Origin: Marinosulfonomonas sp.
Lineage (GTDB): Bacteria; Pseudomonadota; Alphaproteobacteria; Rhodobacterales; Rhodobacteraceae
Assembly: GCA_022712735.1 (NCBI GenBank)
Contig: JAFLKA010000234.1
Span: forward strand, 1-5,211
Reading direction: 5' to 3'
DNA: 5,211 nucleotides
Shown piece after piece: positions 1 to 5,211 of the stretch. Both the position numbers and the translations under genes were made by a program. The notes beneath the pieces are model-generated. The model saw only the letters and a list, made by a program, of their open reading frames with translations, did no database searches and was not told the origin of the DNA. The number at the start of each line of letters is the position of its first letter. Position 1 is the first letter of the stretch.

Positions 1-1
1 G

Positions 2-481
2 AACAAAGTGATCACCCCGCACCCCTCTTTCCGCCTGTTCGCCACCGCCAACACTGTTGGTCTGGGTGACACCACGGGGCTGTATCACGGCACACAACAG
101 ATCAACCAAGGCCAGATGGACCGCTGGTCACTGGTGGCGACGCTGAACTACCTATCACATGACGCGGAAACCCAGATCGTACTGTCAAAAAACCCTGTCT
201 ACAACAACGACAAGGGCCGCAAAATCGTCAGCCAGATGGTGACAGTTGCCGACCTGACCCGCACCGCGTTTATGAACGGCGATCTGTCCACCGTGATGTC
301 GCCGCGCACGGTGATCACATGGGCACAGAACGCCACCATTTTCCGCAATGTCGGTTACGCCTTTCGCCTGACATTCCTGAACAAATGCGATGAGTTGGAG
401 CGCCAGACGGTTGCCGAATTCTACCAGCGCTGTTTTGATGAAGAGCTGCCGGAGAGTGCGGCGAGTATGAGTATGGGATGA
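2..481 (+). CDS. cobS: Cobaltochelatase subunit CobS, C-terminal part (5' end outside window)
   Basis: This is the AAA+ ATPase subunit of the aerobic cobaltochelatase. With CobT it forms the ATP-driven complex that lets CobN insert cobalt into hydrogenobyrinate a,c-diamide in cytoplasmic B12 synthesis. The reading frame is open from base 2 with no stop before it, and 159 residues are visible against roughly 330 for the family, so the Walker A and B half lies to the left. What is visible fits CobS closely: the sensor-1 stretch FRLFATANT (codons from about 29), then [17 protein letters not shown] and QMDRW, and further on [11 protein letters not shown], which fits the sensor-2/lid region. A GTG at base 8 is an internal valine codon, not a start. 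The stop TGA (479-481) overlaps the ATG of the next gene. Identification is by recognition of the family sequence; the N-terminal half was not seen. Confidence 0.95.
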   Translation, partial: NKVITPHPSFRLFATANTVGLGDTTGLYHGTQQINQGQMDRWSLVATLNYLSHDAETQIVLSKNPVYNNDKGRKIVSQMVTVADLTRTAFMNGDLSTVMSPRTVITWAQNATIFRNVGYAFRLTFLNKCDELERQTVAEFYQRCFDEELPESAASMSMG

Positions 482-909
482 GAATTCGCAAACTTCTCAC
501 AATAATTGGATTAGGCCTCCTACCTGAAATTTCATATGGGGAGGTTGCCATTAACGACAGGTGGGCACCGACTGACGCCGTTGCGGAAATTGATGCCAGA
601 TGCGCGGGTCTCTACCTTGCACTAGAAAAACTAAGTATGACTGGCGAAACCGGAAACGCAGAAAGTTATCGCGAATCTGCCGCGCTTTTTGCTGGCTTCG
701 CAATAAAATCTACTATGACAAACGATCATCTACCCCAAGGCAAAGCCGAAGAATTGATGGTCCCGATTGTAAAGCGAAGTCTTAAAATCTATTGGGAACT
801 CCTTATGCGGGTTAGTGAGTCTCCAGAGGATGTTGATCCCATGCTTGACTCAGACATACATTTTTGCCTTGATCGAGGCGAAGCCTACGCAAATGGCCAA
901 TTACCATGA
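478..909 (+). CDS. Unrecognised small secreted/periplasmic protein between cobS and cobT
   Basis: The product is 143 residues and I do not recognise its family. Residues 1-21 look like a Sec signal peptide: a basic start (MRIRK), a hydrophobic core ([10 protein letters not shown]), and a plausible cleavage after SYG before EVA. The mature part looks mostly helical and has just two cysteines, C42 (in ARCAGLY) and C130 (in HFCLDRG), near its two ends, which could form a disulfide in the periplasm. The start is ATG at 478, overlapping the cobS stop as ATGA; no Shine-Dalgarno lies at normal distance (the nearest GGAG is about 23 bases upstream), so translation probably depends on re-initiation after cobS. 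Its own stop overlaps the cobT start in the same way. GC is about 47% by hand count against about 60-65% in sampled cobT lines, with many AT-ending codons (ATA, AAA, CTA, AGT), suggesting later acquisition or relaxed selection. That it is a real gene is supported by the double overlap and the signal peptide; its function is unknown. Confidence 0.75.
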   Translation: MRIRKLLTIIGLGLLPEISYGEVAINDRWAPTDAVAEIDARCAGLYLALEKLSMTGETGNAESYRESAALFAGFAIKSTMTNDHLPQGKAEELMVPIVKRSLKIYWELLMRVSESPEDVDPMLDSDIHFCLDRGEAYANGQLP

Positions 910-2780
910 ACAAACCCACTGACAACCCAGCCGACCCGTTCAAAAAGGCCCTCGCCGAGGCCACCAAGGTGATGGCGGATGACCCCGAGCTGTCGGTCAG
1001 CTTTACCGTGGACCCTCCGGGCGCCACACAAGATACGGTGCGCTTGCCGCAGGTGTCCCGCCGGATGACCCGCGACGAGGTTATGCTGGCCCGTGGCACC
1101 GCGGATGCGCTGGCGCTGCGTCACAAGCATCATGATCTGGCCACTCACGCGCGGTACGCCCCGCAAGGCGAGTTGGCGCGCGGTATTTACGAGGCAATGG
1201 AACATGCTCGTTGCGAGGCGGTGGGGGCGCGCGATATGCCCGGCACCTTGGGCAATATCGACGCTAAAATTGCGGCGGAGGCCGATAAGCGCGGTTACGT
1301 GCAGATCACCGAACAATCCGAAGCGCCAATGGCTGCCGCCGCCGGATATCTGGTGCGCCATCTGGCGACGGGGCGTGATTTGCCCGCTGGTGCGCAGAAT
1401 GTGATGGCGCTATGGCAGGACTTCATGACCGAAAAGGCCGGCGGGACGCTGGACGGGTTACAAGACACGCTGGCGGATCAAAAACAGTTCGCCAAATTCG
1501 CCCGCCAAGTGATTGCCGATCTGGGATACGGCGACCAGTTGGGCGATGATCCCGATATGGAGGATGATCAGTCAGACGATCAGGCCGAGGAATCTGACGA
1601 AGAAGAGGAAAATCCTGACAGTCAGGGCAGCGAGGACGAGCAGGAAGATGCTGACGCCAGCCCCGAGCGCTCGCAAGACGAGCAACAGGACCAAAGCCAA
1701 GCCCAAGTGTCGATGGACGACATGGCCGATATGGAACAGGGCGACGAGGCCGAATTGCCCGAGGGTGACGCCCCGATGGAGCCGCCGCCGCCTGCGCCGG
1801 TGTCCGAGGCTGACCCGAACTACGAAGTGTATTGCACTGATTTCGATGAGGAAATCCGCGCCGAGGATTTGGCTGAACCGGCCGAGCTGGAGCGCCTGCG
1901 GGCCTATCTGGATCAGCAGCTGGAGCCCCTGAAGGGTGCCGTGTCGCGCCTAGCAAACAAGTTGCAGCGCCGTTTGCAGGCCCAGCAAAACCGCAGTTGG
2001 GAATTTGATCTGGAAGAAGGCACACTGGATGCGGGCCGTCTGGCGCGGGTGATTGCCAACCCGACGACGCCACTGTCGTTCAAGCAGGAAAAAGACACCG
2101 AGTTTCGCGATACTTGCGTCACGTTGCTGATTGATAACTCCGGCTCGATGCGGGGTCGTCCGATTTCCATCGCCGCGATTTGCGCCGATGTTCTGGCCCG
2201 CACGCTGGAGCGCTGTCAGGTCAAGGTCGAGATTTTGGGCTTTACCACGCGGGCGTGGAAGGGCGGGCAATGTCGTGAAAAATGGCTGGGGTCGGGCCGC
2301 GACCAGACCCCGGGGCGTTTGAACGATCTGCGCCATATCATCTATAAATCCGCAGATGCGCCGTGGCGTCGGGTGCGGCCCAATCTGGGGCTGATGATGA
2401 AAGAGGGCCTGCTAAAGGAAAACATCGACGGCGAGGCGCTGGAGTGGGCGCATCGGCGCATGGTGGGCCGTCCTGAATCGCGCAAAATCCTGATGGTGAT
2501 TTCAGATGGGGCACCGGTGGATGATTCAACCCTGTCGGTTAACCCCGCAAATTATCTGGAAAAACACCTGCGCGATGTGATCGGCATGGTCGAAAAACGC
2601 AAGCTGGTTGAACTGCTGGCAATCGGCATCGGCCATGACGTGACGCGCTATTATGAACGCGCCGTGACCATCACCGATGTGGAGCAATTGGCAGGGGCAA
2701 TGACCGAACAACTGGCGTCCTTGTTTGACAGTGATCCACGCGCACGGGCGCGAGTGATGGGAATGAAACGGGCCAGCTGA
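906..2780 (+). CDS. cobT: Cobaltochelatase subunit CobT, complete
   Basis: CobT is the VWA-domain partner of the CobS ATPase in aerobic cobaltochelatase, acting in the cytoplasm late in corrin ring synthesis. The 624 residues match the usual family length of about 630. In order: an N-terminal helical domain (about 1-212), a long, strongly acidic low-complexity linker (about 214-292, rich in D, E, Q and S) ending in a PPPPAP run at 293-298, a charged helical stretch (about 310-395), and a C-terminal von Willebrand A domain (about 400-615). The VWA metal-binding MIDAS motif is intact: DNSGS at 410-414, a threonine in GFTTRAW (447/448), and the aspartate of ISDGAP (D534). The acidic linker is typical of CobT. 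The ATG at 906 overlaps the stop of the upstream small gene (ATGA), with no close Shine-Dalgarno, pointing to translational coupling. The symbol here means the aerobic chelatase subunit, not the unrelated phosphoribosyltransferase also named CobT. Confidence 0.96.
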   Translation: MNKPTDNPADPFKKALAEATKVMADDPELSVSFTVDPPGATQDTVRLPQVSRRMTRDEVMLARGTADALALRHKHHDLATHARYAPQGELARGIYEAMEHARCEAVGARDMPGTLGNIDAKIAAEADKRGYVQITEQSEAPMAAAAGYLVRHLATGRDLPAGAQNVMALWQDFMTEKAGGTLDGLQDTLADQKQFAKFARQVIADLGYGDQLGDDPDMEDDQSDDQAEESDEEEENPDSQGSEDEQEDADASPERSQDEQQDQSQAQVSMDDMADMEQGDEAELPEGDAPMEPPPPAPVSEADPNYEVYCTDFDEEIRAEDLAEPAELERLRAYLDQQLEPLKGAVSRLANKLQRRLQAQQNRSWEFDLEEGTLDAGRLARVIANPTTPLSFKQEKDTEFRDTCVTLLIDNSGSMRGRPISIAAICADVLARTLERCQVKVEILGFTTRAWKGGQCREKWLGSGRDQTPGRLNDLRHIIYKSADAPWRRVRPNLGLMMKEGLLKENIDGEALEWAHRRMVGRPESRKILMVISDGAPVDDSTLSVNPANYLEKHLRDVIGMVEKRKLVELLAIGIGHDVTRYYERAVTITDVEQLAGAMTEQLASLFDSDPRARARVMGMKRAS

Positions 2781-2796
2781 CGCTGGACTTTATTCT

Positions 2797-2820
2797 TGAT
2801 GCCTCCGGCAGAGGTATTTT
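2797..2820 (+). repeat. Short intergenic hairpin motif, CCTCCGGCAGAGG-TATTTT type
   Basis: The 61-bp gap after cobT contains CCTC (2802-2805), a five-base loop CGGCA, and GAGG (2811-2814), followed at once by TATTTT. The stem is only four pairs, plus a possible G-U, so as a rho-independent terminator it is weak. The shape, a CCTCCGGC hairpin plus TATTT and then a purine-rich stretch, resembles a sequence I recall as very frequent between genes in Rhodobacteraceae genomes. That is memory of family genomes, not a search. Here it may partly end the cobT transcript or sit in the leader of the next gene. Confidence 0.45.
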
Positions 2821-2824
2821 CAGC

Positions 2825-2835
2825 AAGAAGAAGGG
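2825..2835 (+). promoter_or_regulatory. Ribosome binding site of the aminopeptidase gene
   Basis: A purine-rich tract, AAGAAGAAGGG, lies six bases before the ATG at 2842 and is the best Shine-Dalgarno candidate; a second AAGGG directly touching the ATG is too close to serve. It supports the ATG at 2842 as the start. Confidence 0.5.
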
Positions 2836-2841
2836 CAAGGG

Positions 2842-4605
2842 ATGTTTCAGAGTTTTGAGGTGGCATCAAGGCCCGAGGATGGGCCCGCGCGGTTGGCACT
2901 GTTGCGCCGCGAGATAGCGCGTGAGGGGCTAGACGGGTTTCTAGTGCCGCGTGCTGACGCGCATCAGGGTGAATATGTCGCCCCTTGTGACGCACGGCTG
3001 ACTTGGTTGACGGGGTTTACTGGATCGGCGGGGTTTTGCGCGGCTCTGGTGGATCAGGCGGGTGTTTTTGTCGATGGGCGCTATCGGACGCAGATCAAAT
3101 CGCAGGTCGATCTGGCGCATTTTACGCCGGTGGATTGGCCCGAAGTGAAGCTGGGTGAATGGTTGAAAAAGGCTATGCCCAAGGGTGGCAAAGTCGGGTT
3201 TGATCCGTGGCTACACACCGCAGAAGAGATTGGAAAGCTGGCAGGTAGCGGTGTTACGCTGGTGCCCGTAGCAAATCTGGTCGACCGTATATGGGCAGAT
3301 CGCCCCGCCAAACCCTGTGGCAAGATTGTTGGCCACCCTATTGAGTTTGCTGGTGAAGCGTCTGGTGACAAGCGTCGTCGCATTGCCGCAGATATGGGCG
3401 CGGAGGCCACGGTTCTGACGTTACCCGACAGCATTTGCTGGCTACTGAATATCAGGGGCAGCGACATCGAGCGCAATCCGGTCGTGCAGGCGTTTGCCAT
3501 TTTACACAGCGATGGGCGTGTGGTGCTGTTTACAGATACGACCAAGGCACAAGGGCTGGATATCGAGGTGCAGGAATGGGATGCATTTGGGGCCGCACTT
3601 GGCGCATTAAAGGGCATTGTGCGGGTTGATCCGGCAAGTGCCCCCAAGGCCGTGTTTGATATTTTGAGCGACGCGGGGGTCGATATCTCCAAAGAAGTTG
3701 ATCCCTGCATCCACCCCAAAGCCCGCAAGAACGCGGTCGAGATTGCCGGCGCACGCACCGCGCATTTGCGCGATGGTGTGGCGATGGTGCAGTTTTTAGC
3801 ATGGCTGGATGATGCAGCGCCCAAGGGCGGGTTGCACGAGATTGACGTGGTGCAAAAGCTGGAAGGGTTCCGGCGGGCAACAAATGCGCTGCGCGACATC
3901 AGTTTTGAGACGATTTGCGGCGCGGGACCAAACGGTGCGATCATGCATTACCGGGTGTCTGAGGACAGCAACCGCAAGATCAAAGCAGGTGAAATGCTGT
4001 TGGTGGATAGTGGTGGGCAGTATCAAGACGGCACTACTGACATCACAAGAACTGTGGCTGTTGGTGTGGTGGGGATTGAGGAAAAAACCTGTTTTACCCG
4101 CGTGTTGCAAGGCATGATTGCTATATCCCGAGTGCGTTTTCCCAAGGGGTTGGCGGGGCGCGATCTGGATCCTTTGGCGCGCTACCCCCTATGGCTGGTA
4201 GGGCAGGATTTTAACCACGGCACCGGACACGGGGTGGGATCATACCTGTCGGTTCATGAGGGACCACAGCGAATTTCGCGCATCTCCGATGTGCCGCTTG
4301 AGGTCGGCATGATCCTGTCCAACGAGCCGGGATATTACCGCGAAGGCGCGTTTGGTATCCGCATCGAAAACCTGATCGTGGTGCAGGATGCCCCTGCCCT
4401 GCAAGGTGCCGACAAACGCGATATGCTGGCGTTTGAAACACTGGCCTATGTGCCGATTGATCGGCGACTGATTATCACTGATATGCTCAGCACAGGCGAG
4501 CGGGATTGGCTGAATGCCTACCACGCCAAAACGCTTGAAATGCTGGGGCCATTGGTTAACGGCGATGTGCGTAACTGGCTAATTGCCGCCTGTGCACCTT
4601 TGTGA
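2842..4605 (+). CDS. Xaa-Pro aminopeptidase, M24B family, three-domain form
   Basis: This cytoplasmic metallopeptidase should remove an N-terminal residue preceding proline from peptides. The 587 residues match the long, three-domain form (similar to eukaryotic XPNPEP1) rather than the shorter E. coli PepP. Domains: creatinase N-terminal domain I (about 15-140, with FLVPRADAHQGEY, GFTGSAGF and FVDGRY), a second creatinase-like domain (about 155-295), the pita-bread M24 catalytic domain (about 305-520), and the small C-terminal M24 domain (about 525-587). All five expected metal ligands are visible: D389 and D400 in DSGGQYQDGTTDITRT, H463 in HGTGHGVG, E495 in NEPGYY and E509 in IRIEN. The histidines expected to assist catalysis are also there: H369 (IMHY), H459 and H472 (VHEGP). 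No signal peptide is seen. The gene lies 61 bp after cobT on the same strand and could be read through from it, but no functional link to B12 is evident. Confidence 0.95.
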   Translation: MFQSFEVASRPEDGPARLALLRREIAREGLDGFLVPRADAHQGEYVAPCDARLTWLTGFTGSAGFCAALVDQAGVFVDGRYRTQIKSQVDLAHFTPVDWPEVKLGEWLKKAMPKGGKVGFDPWLHTAEEIGKLAGSGVTLVPVANLVDRIWADRPAKPCGKIVGHPIEFAGEASGDKRRRIAADMGAEATVLTLPDSICWLLNIRGSDIERNPVVQAFAILHSDGRVVLFTDTTKAQGLDIEVQEWDAFGAALGALKGIVRVDPASAPKAVFDILSDAGVDISKEVDPCIHPKARKNAVEIAGARTAHLRDGVAMVQFLAWLDDAAPKGGLHEIDVVQKLEGFRRATNALRDISFETICGAGPNGAIMHYRVSEDSNRKIKAGEMLLVDSGGQYQDGTTDITRTVAVGVVGIEEKTCFTRVLQGMIAISRVRFPKGLAGRDLDPLARYPLWLVGQDFNHGTGHGVGSYLSVHEGPQRISRISDVPLEVGMILSNEPGYYREGAFGIRIENLIVVQDAPALQGADKRDMLAFETLAYVPIDRRLIITDMLSTGERDWLNAYHAKTLEMLGPLVNGDVRNWLIAACAPL

Positions 4606-4640
4606 CGTGCAATTCACGCCCAAGATGTGCTAGGGTCGCG
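4606..4640 (+). promoter_or_regulatory. Possible promoter for the DUF427 gene
   Basis: The 63-bp gap before the DUF427 gene contains TAGGGT (4631-4636), which could act as a -10 element preceded by TGTGC; a -35 at 16-18 bp spacing is poor (GTGCAA-like, about 4607-4612). A small inverted repeat lies just upstream (GTGA at 4602-4605 and TCAC at 4614-4617; also CGTG-N5-CACG at 4606-4618). No convincing terminator for the aminopeptidase gene is present here. This is a weak call from sequence alone. Confidence 0.25.
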
Positions 4641-4655
4641 TTTCACCAACACAAA

Positions 4656-4661
4656 AAGGGG
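4656..4661 (+). promoter_or_regulatory. Ribosome binding site deciding the DUF427 start
   Basis: AAGGGG lies seven bases upstream of the ATG at 4669. It chooses that ATG over an in-frame GTG at 4627, which would add 14 residues unlike the family and has no such site. Confidence 0.65.
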
Positions 4662-4668
4662 CGCGCGC

Positions 4669-5010
4669 ATGTCTGAACATATCAAAATCCACAAGGCTGA
4701 CGGGAAATGGGTTGTGCGGGCTGGCGGCGCCATACTGGGCGAATCCAACCATGCGCTGGAATTGAACGAGGGCGACTATGCGCCGGTGATCTATTTCCCG
4801 CGCAAGGATATCGCGATGGCGTTTCTGGACACGAGCGAGCATTCCAGCCATTGCCCGCACAAGGGTGACGCCAGCTATTTCTCGATCCAGACCAAAAGCT
4901 CGGTTCTGGAAAACGCGGTGTGGTCGTATGAGGCCCCAACCGAGTCAGTGACGCGGATCAAAAGCTATCTGGCGTTTGATCCGGCGCTGGTCACGGTTGA
5001 GGAACTGTAA
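4669..5010 (+). CDS. DUF427 domain protein
   Basis: This 113-residue cytoplasmic protein consists almost entirely of one DUF427 domain (PF04248). Landmarks of the family are visible: GGAILGES (19-26), VIYFPRKDI (40-48), the CPHKGDASYFS block (62-72), AVWSYEAP (83-90) and YLAFDP (100-105), then a short tail. The length is normal for a single-domain member. The family is small and beta-rich, and no reaction is firmly established; the conserved C62, H64 and K65 may mark a functional site, but this is inference. No signal peptide or membrane segment is seen. The ATG is chosen from the AAGGGG just upstream. Its stop lies only three bases from the stop of the opposing CDGSH gene. Confidence 0.9.
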   Translation: MSEHIKIHKADGKWVVRAGGAILGESNHALELNEGDYAPVIYFPRKDIAMAFLDTSEHSSHCPHKGDASYFSIQTKSSVLENAVWSYEAPTESVTRIKSYLAFDPALVTVEEL

Positions 5011-5013
5011 GGC

Positions 5014-5211
5014 CTAGTCGTCGGACCATCCTTCATCCACATGGGTGCCATCGCAAAACGGTTTGTTTTTCGACAGACCGCAACGGCACAGCACATATTC
5101 GCGCACGGTTTGGCCATCGGCCCAATAGGCGACCTCGATCGGCACATTTTTCACCCTGAAGGGCCCGTTGGCCTCGACTGAAATTTCGACCTCGTCGCTA
5201 CACAGCGCATC
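5014..5211 (-). CDS. CDGSH iron-sulfur domain protein, C-terminal part (5' end outside window)
   Basis: Read on the minus strand, 65 residues are open from the right edge to a TAG stop (plus-strand 5014-5016). They contain a classic CDGSH cluster-binding motif: LCRCGLSKNKPFCDGTH at fragment residues 41-57 (plus-strand 5041-5091). C42, C44, C53 and H57 match the three-cysteine, one-histidine ligands of a [2Fe-2S] cluster; the core reads CDGTH, with threonine in the serine position, a change seen in the family. Upstream, an ISVEANGP stretch resembles the beta strand that precedes the motif in small bacterial members of about 70-80 residues, so perhaps only a few to a dozen residues are missing. 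A larger protein with this as its last domain is also possible. The role is presumably redox or cluster handling; the substrate or partner is unknown. It is convergent with the DUF427 gene. Confidence 0.88.
   Translation of the reverse strand, partial: DALCSDEVEISVEANGPFRVKNVPIEVAYWADGQTVREYVLCRCGLSKNKPFCDGTHVDEGWSDD

Noticed and set aside
1545..1781. Acidic, repetitive-looking stretch in cobT as a possible repeat or insertion
   Set aside because: A long Asp/Glu-rich linker before the VWA domain is a normal feature of CobT, and no exact DNA repeat unit is visible.
1423..2073. Minus-strand open frame of 216 codons opposite the cobT acidic linker
   Set aside because: The translation is rich in Pro, Arg and Ala, as expected from the complement of GAC/GAG/GAT-rich sequence. 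CobT on the plus strand explains the region.
3081..3944. Long open frame (287 codons) on the minus strand opposite the aminopeptidase gene
   Set aside because: It lies wholly within a gene with full domain and catalytic-residue support, its translation is low-complexity and Ser/Ala/Pro-rich, and it resembles no family I know. It is a shadow of high-GC codon usage.
4627..4668. Upstream GTG start extending the DUF427 protein by 14 residues
   Set aside because: The extension has no ribosome binding site and covers the probable promoter region, whereas ATG 4669 has AAGGGG seven bases upstream and gives the normal family start.
4965..5147. Minus-strand open frame of 60 codons with several cysteines
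   Set aside because: It is a frame-shifted reading of the CDGSH gene; the other minus frame gives the complete CDGSH motif and a natural stop at 5014-5016.

Overview
The window looks like ordinary core chromosome of an alphaproteobacterium, most likely a Rhodobacterales/Roseobacter-group member. The reasons are the aerobic cobaltochelatase genes cobS and cobT of the alphaproteobacterial type, GC near 60% in the main genes (hand count on sampled lines), and a short intergenic motif (CCTCCGGCAGAGGTATTTT-like) that I remember as common between genes in this order. No mobile element, CRISPR array, tRNA or rRNA is visible.

Layout, left to right. Bases 2-481 (+) are the C-terminal half of CobS, the AAA+ ATPase subunit of cobaltochelatase; its start lies outside the window. 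Bases 478-909 (+) encode an unrecognised 143-residue protein with a signal peptide. It overlaps cobS by ATGA at one end and cobT by ATGA at the other, and is clearly more AT-rich (about 47% GC) than its neighbours. Bases 906-2780 (+) are complete cobT, the VWA-domain subunit. After a 61-bp gap holding a small hairpin and a purine-rich ribosome binding site, bases 2842-4605 (+) encode a complete three-domain Xaa-Pro aminopeptidase (M24B) with all metal ligands present. Bases 4669-5010 (+) encode a DUF427 protein. Three bases later, convergent on the minus strand, 5014-5211 hold the C-terminal part of a CDGSH-type iron-sulfur protein that runs off the right edge.

How they work together. CobS and CobT form the ATPase/chaperone part of the ATP-dependent, oxygen-tolerant cobaltochelatase; with CobN (not in the window) they insert cobalt into hydrogenobyrinate a,c-diamide during B12 synthesis. 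The small secreted protein is translationally coupled to both, so the three are probably one transcript, but it should be exported while CobS and CobT are cytoplasmic, so a direct role in chelation is not evident. The aminopeptidase, DUF427 and CDGSH genes are housekeeping or poorly characterised genes with no clear functional link to B12.

I did not find an undescribed multi-gene system. The most interesting item is the coupled, compositionally different small gene sandwiched between cobS and cobT.
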